From an uncultured Clostridia bacterium (GTDB lineage Bacteria; Bacillota; Clostridia; Oscillospirales; Ruminococcaceae), in assembly GCA_946563605.1 (NCBI GenBank), contig CAMNVW010000033.1:1-10790 (forward strand): a DNA stretch of 10,790 nt. Direction: 5' to 3'. The notes under the pieces were generated by a model that was not told the origin of the DNA, made no database searches, and saw nothing but the letters and a program-made list of their open reading frames with translations. Below are positions 1 through 6,405 of this stretch, one piece after another. Made by a program: the position numbers and the translations under genes. Every line of letters starts with the position of its first letter. The first letter of the stretch is position 1.

Positions 1-608
1 ACAGCAAATGCTATGAGGAACGCATATCTCAGGCTCTTGTAACTCTGGTAACCGGCACGGTACATCTCAAAGGTTTCCGCTTCGTCGCTTTCCTTTTCCC
101 ATTCCTTCATGAAGCGCATCGACATCGGGTCGGTGTTTTTAAATTTAGGGTTGATCTTCTTGATGAGATTGACCTGACTTACCTCCACCCAGGTGTTGAT
201 GGAAAGGAAAACAAGGGCTGCCGCTGCACTAATGAGAAGGTTTTTGGGAATTAGGTAGGCAAACGATGCACCAAGGAAAAAGAAATTTAAGATGGTGCAC
301 AGCACACTGCACATCATGCCGGGATTGGACTGATTTTCGATTTTGTCGTAGATTTCATCCTCGTTTTCCGGGGTTATGCTGTTCAGCATCTTTTTGAGTT
401 TATGAATGGAATAAAGCGACATCAGCGACAAAACCAGACAAATACTGATGTGAAACACCGGTGTTATTGTCCCGAACCATTCGCTGAAACTTTTGATTGC
501 ACCGACAAAACCATCCTGAAAGTTCATAAAAATACTGGATGCCAGCGCGCCACACGAACCGGAAATAACTAAAATCAGGATATACTTGATAACAGGATAT
601 TTTTTCAT
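1..608 (-). CDS. DUF3169 family membrane protein (3' end outside window)
   Basis: The reading frame is open from the ATG at 606-608 to the window edge: 202 complete codons, with the C-terminus missing. A GGAGG lies about 7 bases before the ATG, which fixes the start. Hydrophobic segments at roughly residues 7-28, 50-68, 100-120 and 124-142, and another beginning near 193, make it an integral membrane protein. The segment at 146-190 (QVNLIKKINP, then DPMS at 160-163, then a charged stretch with SDEAE at 174-178) matches my memory of the DUF3169 family, whose biochemical role is unknown. It starts 28 bp after the XRE regulator gene on the same strand. XRE plus DUF3169 is a common Firmicutes arrangement, so the regulator probably controls this protein's level. 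The family call is from remembered motifs and has not been searched. Confidence 0.8.
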   Translation of the reverse strand, partial: MKKYPVIKYILILVISGSCGALASSIFMNFQDGFVGAIKSFSEWFGTITPVFHISICLVLSLMSLYSIHKLKKMLNSITPENEDEIYDKIENQSNPGMMCSVLCTILNFFFLGASFAYLIPKNLLISAAAALVFLSINTWVEVSQVNLIKKINPKFKNTDPMSMRFMKEWEKESDEAETFEMYRAGYQSYKSLRYAFLIAFA

Positions 609-636
609 AAAGAACCCTCCTTTAAAATGAATCTGT

Positions 637-843
637 CTATTTTTCTTCTAAGTAAGAGAATAATTCTTCCACTGTTGCTTCCAGCACCTTCGCAATCTTG
701 AGTGCCAGTGTGACTGATGGGTTATAGTCCCCACGTTCAATCAGGCTGATGGTTTGTCTGGAAACACCGACCAAATTTCCCAAATCGGTCTGGCTCAGGT
801 GGAATCTTGCCCGATATTCCTTAAGATGATTGATTAATGGCAT
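637..843 (-). CDS. XRE-family helix-turn-helix transcriptional regulator, 68 aa
   Basis: This is a 68-residue protein that is almost entirely an HTH_3 (Cro/C1-type) domain. Its N-terminus is LKEYRARFHLSQTDLG, the recognition region is VGVSRQTISLIERG (about 25-38), followed by the typical NPSVTLALKIAKVLE and a VEELFSY end. It resembles the small YozG/YgzD-like regulators of Firmicutes. I chose the ATG at 841-843 because GGGAGG sits just upstream. A start 20 codons earlier would place the operator-like leader inside the coding region and has no ribosome binding site. The gene is first in an operon with the DUF3169 membrane protein. Its own promoter overlaps inverted repeats of TGACAAGGATA type, so autorepression is likely (inference). 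It has no ligand-binding domain, so any signal must act through dimerisation or a partner. Confidence 0.93.
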   Translation of the reverse strand: MPLINHLKEYRARFHLSQTDLGNLVGVSRQTISLIERGDYNPSVTLALKIAKVLEATVEELFSYLEEK

Positions 844-863
844 ATGGTTTCCTCCCTTCCTTT

Positions 864-945
864 TGACAAGGATACATTTCAAAATGACATATATCCTTGT
901 CATTCATCTTGATTTGAGTATAGCATTGACAAAGATACTTGTCAA
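864..945 (-). promoter_or_regulatory. Promoter and multiple operator-like inverted repeats of the XRE/DUF3169 operon
   Basis: On the minus strand the -35 TTGACA (945-940), a 17-bp spacer and the -10 TATACT (922-917), preceded by TGC, form a near-consensus sigma-A promoter. The -35 and spacer lie within a 20-bp palindrome at 926-945 (TTGACAA, 6 bp, TTGTCAA). In the transcribed leader, TGACAAGGATA (864-874) and its exact inverse TATCCTTGTCA (892-902) form a second, wider inverted repeat. All sites share a TGACAAnGATA core. This is the layout expected for a small repressor that binds its own promoter; that binding is inferred. Confidence 0.85.
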
Positions 946-960
946 TAGCAAAGAGAAAAA

Positions 961-990
961 ATGGGAGATATTTTAAAAAATATCTCCCAT
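961..990. terminator. Bidirectional intrinsic terminator
   Basis: The palindrome ATGGGAGATATTTT (961-974) / AAAATATCTCCCAT (977-990) is followed by TCTGTTTTT on the plus strand and by TTTTTTCTCTTT on the minus strand. It would therefore stop transcription from either side and isolates the XRE operon promoter from the repeat region to its right. Confidence 0.8.
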
Positions 991-1188
991 TCTGTTTTTC
1001 ACAGTTTCCATGTTAAGTTGTGGAGAATAGACCAAGCAGAACAAAAACAAAAGTTTTTGATCGAGCTTTTTTCAAAAAGCTCGTGGGATTCAAAAGGGCA
1101 AAGCCCTTTGGTAGAGTTTGGGACAACGTCCCAACAATAAAACAAAAGATATAAAAAGGTGAGGGGCACTTACTCTGACAGATGCTGC

Positions 1189-1216
1189 GGTACGGCAGTA
1201 CCCCAGCGTGAGCTGG
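1189..1216 (+). repeat. Twin mini-hairpin module (copy 1)
   Basis: GGTAC-GGCA-GTACC (1189-1202) is followed directly by CCAGC-GTGA-GCTGG (1203-1216). The same arrangement recurs at 8267-8292 with identical or GNRA-type loops but different paired bases. The loop type suggests the plus strand as the RNA sense, though no promoter is evident. Confidence 0.65.
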
Positions 1217-1246
1217 CTCCCTTTTCGCGGTAAAATAATTTCCCCC

Positions 1247-1300
1247 AAAATAAAAAGCGATGGAGAATAAAAACAATTCTTTCCTATCGCTTTTTATTTT
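1247..1300. terminator. Long AT-rich hairpin, possible bidirectional terminator
   Basis: A perfect 15-bp inverted repeat (1247-1261 / 1286-1300) has the core AAAAAGCGAT/ATCGCTTTTT, so either strand ends the stem in a U-rich run. On the minus strand it lies about 200 bp beyond the stop codon of the phosphodiesterase gene and could end that operon. I saw no better U-tracted hairpin between them, so this assignment is tentative. Confidence 0.5.
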
Positions 1301-1501
1301 TTATATTATTTCATTTTTCCGATTTTGCTATCGCAAAACGCACTCCCGTGCGGCAGTATCAAAATTGCTTTGTGCCCCTATTGCTTTTTTAATTTTATAT
1401 TTATATTTTTTTATGGTTTTCGCTCGTTGCGACGAGCGCCAAAGGGCTTTGCCCTTTTGAATCCCACCACCTTTTGAAAAAGGTGGACGAAAACTTCTGC
1501 T

Positions 1502-2314
1502 TTAGTAAGTTATTGGCGGCAAAAAGCCTTCGAAAATGATGGCATCATATTTTTGAATAGCGTCCGCATAGTCCTGCTCGCGAATCGTCCAGCCGACAGT
1601 CATCGCGCCGCACGCCTTGCAAAAACGGAAAGCACGGCTGTCCGCGGCATAGCGGTGGTCATAGGCGATGAAGTGCGGCTTGGACAGAAAGTTGAACATC
1701 ATGTTGCTCAACGCGGCGGCAGGAATCCCAGCGGCAGACTTTTCGTGGAATCGTGTGGAGAGCTGTCCGCGCATCACCTGCGGCGCATTTTTGACAAACC
1801 AGTTGACAATCATCGGATTCATGGATTCGATGCAGTAATCGCCTGCATAGCGGCGAAGAAGGTCGTATACCTTCAAACAGACAAGCTCGACCTGCTCAGT
1901 GGATTTGATCTCCACAATCAGCGGCACACGACCATCGACCAGTTCCAGCACCTGCGAAAACAGCGGGATTTTTTCCTGTGTTTCACCTAAGTTATATTCC
2001 TGAAGCTGCTGGTAGGTGGCTTGCTCGATTTCGAGCGGTACACTGCACATCCGGCGCAGGTTGTCATCGTGAAAGACAACGATTTTGCCGTCGGCGGTCA
2101 TCTGCAAATCCAATTCAATGCCGTAGCCTGCGTCAGCCGCCGCCTGAAATGCGGACAGGGAGTTTTCACAGCGGCTTTGATTGTCAAACAGTCCGCGGTG
2201 TGCAAAGCAGCGGCGGGTGAATTTGCTTTGCAGTGGGTGAGGATGAAAGGAGGGCATAACGCTAAGCACACAGGCACCTACGCCTAATACGGCAAGCGAA
2301 AACAGGTGATTCAT
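1502..2314 (-). CDS. Membrane-anchored glycerophosphodiester phosphodiesterase family protein
   Basis: This 270-residue protein has the GDPD TIM-barrel signature: HRG at 39-41, EN at 50-51, ELD at 67-69, HD at 82-83, EIK at 135-137 and a late Trp at 242. These correspond to the family's catalytic histidines and metal/substrate-binding acids. Family members hydrolyse glycerophosphodiesters such as glycerophosphocholine or glycerophosphoglycerol to glycerol-3-phosphate and an alcohol. Residues 3-22 are hydrophobic with no clear cleavage site, suggesting a signal anchor and an active domain outside the membrane (inference). An AGAAGG-like ribosome binding site about 10 bases upstream supports the ATG at 2312-2314. 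The gene is last of three on this strand, 39 bp after the second nitrilase-like gene. Its TAA stop directly abuts the hairpin repeat. The exact substrate cannot be read from the sequence. Confidence 0.9.
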   Translation of the reverse strand: MNHLFSLAVLGVGACVLSVMPSFHPHPLQSKFTRRCFAHRGLFDNQSRCENSLSAFQAAADAGYGIELDLQMTADGKIVVFHDDNLRRMCSVPLEIEQATYQQLQEYNLGETQEKIPLFSQVLELVDGRVPLIVEIKSTEQVELVCLKVYDLLRRYAGDYCIESMNPMIVNWFVKNAPQVMRGQLSTRFHEKSAAGIPAAALSNMMFNFLSKPHFIAYDHRYAADSRAFRFCKACGAMTVGWTIREQDYADAIQKYDAIIFEGFLPPITY

Positions 2315-2353
2315 AAAGATACCTTCTTTCTGTACAAAAGGTGAGGCTTGGTT

Positions 2354-3511
2354 TTAAAAGCCTTGCGGAAAATCTTCTTGTAAATTTGGCGATGGAGCAG
2401 CAGTCTGGTCACTGTCAGAAGGCTCCTCGGAATCGTCCTCGCCGTCATCGGGGACAATCTCAATCTGTCTTGCCAGACCGTATTCACGACGTGCCATTTC
2501 CTCGATTGCCGGATTTAAGTCGGAAATATACAGGTCAGGGTCTTGGCTCAGGCGTTCAAGGTCGATGCGGGCGGTCAGGCACGCATGAGCGGCAGGACGT
2601 TCGGTTTGCATGATGACGCCGTTGCCGAGCTTGCTCGCGGAAAATGGCGCGTAGATGCCGCTGATAGCGCGGAAAGGCAGGTCCATGAAATCGCCGGTCA
2701 GCCAGGAGGAAACCGCGAATACCGGCTGTTCCTGACAGCGCATGAAAGCGCAGCTTTGGAAGTAAGCGCTGCTGTGGCTGAAGCTGAACGCTGCCGGACA
2801 GAGCAGCAGCTGCGAACCCTGCATATGAGCGGCACTTGCAGCCTCGAACACGCGCTGATCCTTTCCAGACAGAATGGAAACGCGGCATAGCTTGGTCTGT
2901 GCGCTCTGCACCGTTTTTCCTGCGGTCATGCCGCACAGTTTTTCCGCCGGCGAAAGGTGAAGCTTGTCCTGCGTCAGCACAATGTTGCCGTCAGGGTCAA
3001 ATAAAAAGGCGCGGTTGCACAAACCTGCTCTGGTTTTTAAAATTGTAGTTCCAGCCAGAATATAAATCGAGGCTTTGATTGCCAGCATCGAGAAAAAGTG
3101 GCAGTAGCTGTCAAAGAGAGGTGCAGCCAGATATTTGGTGTAAAACTGGATGGGCGGCTGTACCTCATCGCGTTTATCGTGTATCAAATCTTCCGAAAAC
3201 TGATAGGCAGCATCAAAAAGGGAAGAAGAACTTAAAATCGGCATTAAGCCGAGATATTCTGGAAAAACGATCAGCTGGCTTCCGTCGGAAACGGCGCTGT
3301 TGACATTGGAAATGATAAGATCAAGGCACTCCTTCGCCGGCATTTCTGCGCCAAGCGCCATCTGCACACAGGAAACCTTGATGTTGTTGGGACTGACATA
3401 ACGCAGAGACTGAGAGGTCTTGATTTCGGATTGTTCCAGTACGCGGTCCAGCTTCGGGATGCTCCAATTGGAGACAAGCAGCTTTGCGGCTGCGACGGTT
3501 TTGAGCGACAT
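2354..3511 (-). CDS. Nitrilase-superfamily protein, long form, catalytic cysteine apparently lost
   Basis: This is a 385-residue carbon-nitrogen hydrolase-fold protein. The fold begins near residue 45 (IKVSCVQMALG). The catalytic Glu is present in VFPEYLG (E85) and the catalytic Lys in QDKLHL (K183). Where the family has ICYD, this protein reads LSGKD (214-218), so the nucleophilic Cys position is Gly216 (or Ser215 if shifted by one). GSQLLLCP (232-239) matches the GAxxLxxP strand that follows. Relative to a usual domain of about 270 residues it has an extra 40 or so at the N-terminus and an acidic, Ser/Pro-rich tail from about 355. A GGAGG lies upstream of the ATG at 3509-3511. That ATG overlaps the TGA of the preceding paralogue by one base, so the two are probably translationally coupled. 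Classical amidase or nitrilase chemistry looks unlikely; a structural or ligand-binding role is inferred. Confidence 0.85.
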   Translation of the reverse strand: MSLKTVAAAKLLVSNWSIPKLDRVLEQSEIKTSQSLRYVSPNNIKVSCVQMALGAEMPAKECLDLIISNVNSAVSDGSQLIVFPEYLGLMPILSSSSLFDAAYQFSEDLIHDKRDEVQPPIQFYTKYLAAPLFDSYCHFFSMLAIKASIYILAGTTILKTRAGLCNRAFLFDPDGNIVLTQDKLHLSPAEKLCGMTAGKTVQSAQTKLCRVSILSGKDQRVFEAASAAHMQGSQLLLCPAAFSFSHSSAYFQSCAFMRCQEQPVFAVSSWLTGDFMDLPFRAISGIYAPFSASKLGNGVIMQTERPAAHACLTARIDLERLSQDPDLYISDLNPAIEEMARREYGLARQIEIVPDDGEDDSEEPSDSDQTAAPSPNLQEDFPQGF

Positions 3512-4206
3512 CAGGAGATCCCTCCTTTTTCATAGATGCGCAAATCAAGCTTGTCCGGCAGATTGCCGCCGAATTCGCTGCGCTGCAATTTATTGAGATA
3601 GAGTTTTGCGAACAGGGAATGAGAGTTCACAGGCGGCACAAGATAGCCGCTTTCATCGGCAGTCAGATTACAGGGTGCAGCTACGGCTGAAAAACAGTTG
3701 CAGCATCCGACCACATACACACCGTTGCTTTGTGCGGTGTTCCAAATTCCGGTCGTCAGCATATGGCGGCTGAGCTGGTAGGAGTCGATAAACTGCGATG
3801 AAACAACGATTTGCGCGCCCTTCATGCGGGCAATGCGCACCACCTGCGGATGATAGATGTCCACATCAACGCACAAAAAGATATTTCCAATCGGGGTTTG
3901 TATTGGTTCAATTTTATCATACTGGGAAAAATCAGCCTGATTATACAGATTGCGATGGGTCGCACCCTGGATACCCAGGACTTCACCCGTTGGAGAAAAC
4001 AGACACAAATATAATACATGGTCTACAACAAAGCGGCTTGGCACCAGATAAACCTGGTGCTGCATCGCATATTTGCGGCAGGCATTGAGGTAATCGGGAG
4101 TATCCCATTCGGGAATATAGGATTTCACGTCGGAAAAAATCACAAGATCGCTCAGAGGCTTGATTTTTTCAAACGGAGATGTAATGCAGACGACAGCACG
4201 CGCCAT
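3511..4206 (-). CDS. Nitrilase-superfamily protein, short form, degenerate catalytic triad
   Basis: This is a 231-residue protein with the nitrilase-fold pattern and an abbreviated N-terminus. Ungapped comparison by eye places TPIGNIFLCVDVDIYHP (104-120) on the family's TPxGxIGxxICYDxxFP, so the nucleophile Cys becomes Asp114; the nearby Cys112 is two residues early. The FPE Glu becomes Asp26 (IFSD) and the YRKxHL Lys becomes His84 (ATHRNL). Conserved scaffold residues remain: Pro120, Arg124 and GAQIVVSS (130-137). This suggests a pseudoenzyme or a protein with altered chemistry. I chose the ATG at 4204-4206 because GAGGTG lies 6 bases before it. A GTG nine bases earlier would sit on that ribosome binding site. 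The gene is first in an operon with a coupled longer paralogue and a phosphodiesterase. Confidence 0.82.
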   Translation of the reverse strand: MARAVVCITSPFEKIKPLSDLVIFSDVKSYIPEWDTPDYLNACRKYAMQHQVYLVPSRFVVDHVLYLCLFSPTGEVLGIQGATHRNLYNQADFSQYDKIEPIQTPIGNIFLCVDVDIYHPQVVRIARMKGAQIVVSSQFIDSYQLSRHMLTTGIWNTAQSNGVYVVGCCNCFSAVAAPCNLTADESGYLVPPVNSHSLFAKLYLNKLQRSEFGGNLPDKLDLRIYEKGGIS

Positions 4207-4330
4207 GTTTGTCACCTCTTTATAGTAAAGAATTGCTACTGTATTGCTGTAACAAAGGAATACAGACAGCTTGATGCGGTGTCATGCAATGACATGAAGA
4301 GAATAAAAAACGCACAGCAGCCTTGTTTTT

Positions 4331-4359
4331 ATTATACTATGCCGACAGTGCTACTTCAA
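4331..4359 (-). promoter_or_regulatory. Promoter of the nitrilase-like/phosphodiesterase operon
   Basis: On the minus strand TTGAAG (4359-4354), a 17-bp spacer and a perfect TATAAT (4336-4331) predict a start near 4325. The leader is then about 118 nt long. It carries two small inverted repeats, TGTCAT/ATGACA (4280-4294) and CTGTATT/AATACAG (4239-4265). It resembles no riboswitch I recognise. Confidence 0.75.
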
Positions 4360-4590
4360 GAAAAAAGACGTAGGGGATACCAGAAAAATCATCACAGATT
4401 TTCCACAAAAAGATGGTTAAAAGGGTGGATAAATAATTACCAACAGTAAAATAGAGATATAATATCAACGTTTAAACAATTTCAACAGAGTTTTCAACAT
4501 AAAATCCTGTTGATTATTCGTTAATTTACGTGAAAAATGGTGAAATAGGGAAGAATACAAGCACTCAGCCGAAAAACAGGACAAATAAAA
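4360..4590. other. AT-rich gene-free stretch with a cluster of DnaA-box-like 9-mers
   Basis: No gene is evident between the promoter above and the tadA terminator. Near-matches to the DnaA box TTATCCACA cluster here: TTTTCCACA (4399-4407), GGTGGATAA read as TTATCCACC on the minus strand (4424-4432), TTTTCAACA (4491-4499) and TGTTGATTA (4509-4517, minus strand TAATCAACA), with more TCAAC words at 4465 and 4482. None matches perfectly. The stretch also forms the upstream region of the operon promoter at 4331-4359. Confidence 0.4.
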
Positions 4591-4622
4591 ATGTGAAGAA
4601 TGAGCCAAAACATTCTTCACAT
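4591..4622 (-). terminator. Intrinsic terminator of the CPBP protease-tadA operon
   Basis: The stem ATGTGAAGAATG (4591-4602) / CATTCTTCACAT (4611-4622) has an 8-nt loop. On the minus strand it is followed by TTTTTATTTGT. It lies 22 bases beyond the tadA stop codon. Confidence 0.88.
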
Positions 4623-4644
4623 CAAAGCATATAGGAAGCATAAA

Positions 4645-5124
4645 TCAGTTGCCGAAACGCAGTCTCTGAAAAAAGGAGGTGAGCAGTTCGGCACATTCAC
4701 TCTCCAGAATACCGGAGCGCACAATGGGTGTGTGGTTAAACGGCATGACGAATAAATCTGCCACCGAGCCCGCACAGCCTGCCTTGTCGTCCTTTGCGCC
4801 GTAGACAACTCTGTCTAAACGGGAATTGATAATCGCTCCGCTGCACATCGGACAGGGCTCAAGCGTGACGTACAGCTCACAGCCGCCCAAGCGCCAGCTG
4901 CCTAATTTGCGGCAGGCTTCACGGATGCAGAGCACCTCTGCGTGTGCAAGCGCGTCCTGGTCGAGTTCACGGCGGTTGTGCGCGCAGGCAATCAGTTCGT
5001 TGCCGCGGACAATCACAGCGCCGACCGGAATCTCGCCGAGTGCAGCCGCCTTGCGCGCTTGCTGTAATGCTTTCTGCATCCAGTATACGTCGCGTTCAAG
5101 GTAAGAGGGAACAGGTTCTTGCAT
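4645..5124 (-). CDS. tadA: tRNA-specific adenosine deaminase
   Basis: This 159-residue cytidine/deoxycytidylate-deaminase-fold enzyme converts adenosine 34 to inosine in the tRNA-Arg(ACG) anticodon, which allows one tRNA to read several arginine codons. The zinc site is complete: HAE at 61-63 supplies the His ligand and the catalytic Glu, and PCPMC at 90-94 supplies both Cys ligands. GEIPVGAVIV (30-39), the AHNR motif (48-51) and the VVYGAKD segment (107-113) are typical of TadA rather than of free-base deaminases. The length is normal. The ATG at 5122-5124 lies 25 bp after the stop of the upstream membrane protease gene and has a modest GGTGGTG ribosome binding site, so the two genes probably share a transcript. 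A U-tracted terminator follows. The call is confident; a related family such as guanine deaminase is much less likely. Confidence 0.95.
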   Translation of the reverse strand: MQEPVPSYLERDVYWMQKALQQARKAAALGEIPVGAVIVRGNELIACAHNRRELDQDALAHAEVLCIREACRKLGSWRLGGCELYVTLEPCPMCSGAIINSRLDRVVYGAKDDKAGCAGSVADLFVMPFNHTPIVRSGILESECAELLTSFFQRLRFGN

Positions 5125-5149
5125 TGGTTTTCACCACCCATACGATTTT

Positions 5150-6208
5150 TTAGGAAAGCATATTTGCGAACAAAAGGAAAAGCAGCAGAATGACGGCAAT
5201 CGTCAGCGTGACAGAAGAAAAAGCGACGCGGAATTTCATGCGTTCGGTTGAGAGGGTAGTGGAGCGGATAAACATAAACATATTGGGATATTTGCGCACC
5301 AGCACCAACAGCGAAGCGATGCCTGCAATAAGGTAAAATGCGAAAACAGCCAGCATGAAAAGGGTCTGGTACTGTCCTGGCAGAACGGTGCAAGCCAAAT
5401 CCATCCCAAAGCTGAAAAGATTGTTGACCATGTGGATGATGACGCCCACCCACAGCGAACCGGAATAGAGGACAAAGTAACCGATGACTATGCCCATCAA
5501 AAAGGCGTTCGGCGCCTGTATCATGTTGCCATGGAACAGTGCGAACAAAATTGCTGAGATGGTCAGCGCAAAGCTGTCGCCAAAGCGGCGCATGGACTGG
5601 AAAATCATGCCGCGGAAAACAAATTCCTCCACGATAGGCGTAAGGACGCACAGCTGCAGCCCGAACAGGATCAGCGACGTCGTACTTTGCGGCAGCTCGA
5701 TGTCGCTGTGCGGAGCCAGTCCCATCACATTGAGCAGACTGCTGATAATGATGGAGGCGGTTACGCCGATGACACTGACCGACAGGGAAACAAACACGCA
5801 GGGGACGCACAGCGAAGCGGAAAAGCGCCGCAGCGGAAAGGCGACCCGAAGCGGTATGCGGCAGAGCAATACAAAAAGGAAAAAGGGGATGAACAAACAG
5901 ATGGTGGACGAAAGGATGTTGACCATCTGAATGATAGCAGGGGACGCCAGCACCTGATTGCCATAGATGCGGATTGCCGGACGGAACAGCGAAAAAAGGC
6001 GCAGGATGGGGATGGGGACGATAATTGCCATCATGAAGTACAGCAATGTCGCGAACCCAAGACCATTGGAATAGAATTGCAGTATCCGCCGTTCGGTGAC
6101 AACCGGTGGCGGCGGTGTAAAACCATATCCGTCTACATAGGTATAACAGTTGGGATCATCCGTCCGATAACAGGTCGGATCGGATCTGTTTTTGCGGTAA
6201 TATGTCAT
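5150..6208 (-). CDS. CPBP family intramembrane metalloprotease (CAAX protease/Abi-like)
   Basis: This 352-residue polytopic membrane protein has the three motifs of the CPBP (Rce1-like) family: EEFVFRG with E194, E195 and R199; FALFH with F222 and H226; and HMVNN with H259 and N263. These form the glutamate/histidine active site inside the membrane. About eight hydrophobic segments can be seen, starting near residue 48 and ending with one at 330-350. The first 40 residues are a soluble Tyr/Cys/Pro-rich tail containing PPPP, which is unusual and may be a cytoplasmic interaction segment (inference). GGAGGG seven bases upstream fixes the ATG at 6206-6208. Bacterial members include processing proteases and bacteriocin-immunity proteins, but no bacteriocin gene is nearby and no substrate can be assigned. 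It is followed closely by tadA in one operon. Confidence 0.9.
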   Translation of the reverse strand: MTYYRKNRSDPTCYRTDDPNCYTYVDGYGFTPPPPVVTERRILQFYSNGLGFATLLYFMMAIIVPIPILRLFSLFRPAIRIYGNQVLASPAIIQMVNILSSTICLFIPFFLFVLLCRIPLRVAFPLRRFSASLCVPCVFVSLSVSVIGVTASIIISSLLNVMGLAPHSDIELPQSTTSLILFGLQLCVLTPIVEEFVFRGMIFQSMRRFGDSFALTISAILFALFHGNMIQAPNAFLMGIVIGYFVLYSGSLWVGVIIHMVNNLFSFGMDLACTVLPGQYQTLFMLAVFAFYLIAGIASLLVLVRKYPNMFMFIRSTTLSTERMKFRVAFSSVTLTIAVILLLFLLFANMLS

Positions 6209-6275
6209 ATCAAACCCTCCGAAAAAATGTGCCGAAAGGCGGAGTTATCTCTTGATTTATTTCTTATTGTTTTTT

Positions 6276-6284
6276 AGTATAGCA
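6276..6284 (-). promoter_or_regulatory. Probable extended -10 promoter for the CPBP protease-tadA operon
   Basis: On the minus strand TGC-TATACT (6284-6276) forms an extended -10 element. No good -35 hexamer lies 16-18 bp upstream; TTAACA is 20 bp away. Because the proS terminator lies just upstream, this operon needs its own promoter, which supports the call. The implied leader is about 60 nt. Confidence 0.55.
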
Positions 6285-6356
6285 CAGATTTTTAGCGAAA
6301 ATGTTAAGATAAAACTAATTCTTCGGTTGGAAGGAGTTGATAATCCCAAAAGAAAA

Positions 6357-6387
6357 ACGTCCGACCTTTTCTCGAAAGGTCGGACGT
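6357..6387 (-). terminator. Intrinsic terminator of proS
   Basis: A perfect 13-bp GC-rich stem, ACGTCCGACCTTT (6357-6369) / AAAGGTCGGACGT (6375-6387), has a 5-nt loop. On the minus strand it is followed by TTTTCTTTT. It lies 18 bases past the proS stop. Confidence 0.95.
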
Positions 6388-6405
6388 AAACAGATGCTTT
6401 TAATT

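Larger units (their letters stand above)
1041..1499. repeat. Composite intergenic hairpin repeat with 29-bp inverted ends; no gene seen
   Basis: No convincing coding region lies here. A perfect 29-bp inverted repeat (1083-1111 and 1439-1467) bounds the element. Each copy contains a GGGC-loop-GCCC hairpin (1093-1109; 1441-1457) and is flanked outside by a second hairpin whose stem differs between the ends: CGAGCTTTTT/AAAAAGCTCG (1062-1083) versus CCACCTTTT/AAAAGGTGG (1467-1486). Beyond that both ends have a similar AAAACTT run. Inside are TTGGGAC/GTCCCAA (1118-1134), two small adjacent hairpins (1189-1216), a long AT-rich hairpin (1247-1300), TTTTGC/GCAAAA (1323-1338) and CGCTCGT/ACGAGCG (1421-1438). 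The layout resembles a non-autonomous MITE-like or modular repeat. No transposase and no target-site duplication were identified. Confidence 0.75.

Noticed and set aside
1013..1460. Short open frames on both strands in the repeat region
   Set aside because: They read through hairpins and low-complexity AT tracts, have no ribosome binding sites and resemble no protein family.
4018..4449. A 143-codon plus-strand frame over the start of the nitrilase-like gene
   Set aside because: It is antisense to a gene with a promoter, ribosome binding site and fold pattern, and has no recognisable domain of its own.
4216..4590. SRP RNA (scr/ffs), which sits next to tadA in Bacillus
   Set aside because: No SRP Alu or helix-8 type conserved sequence is seen downstream of tadA on either strand.
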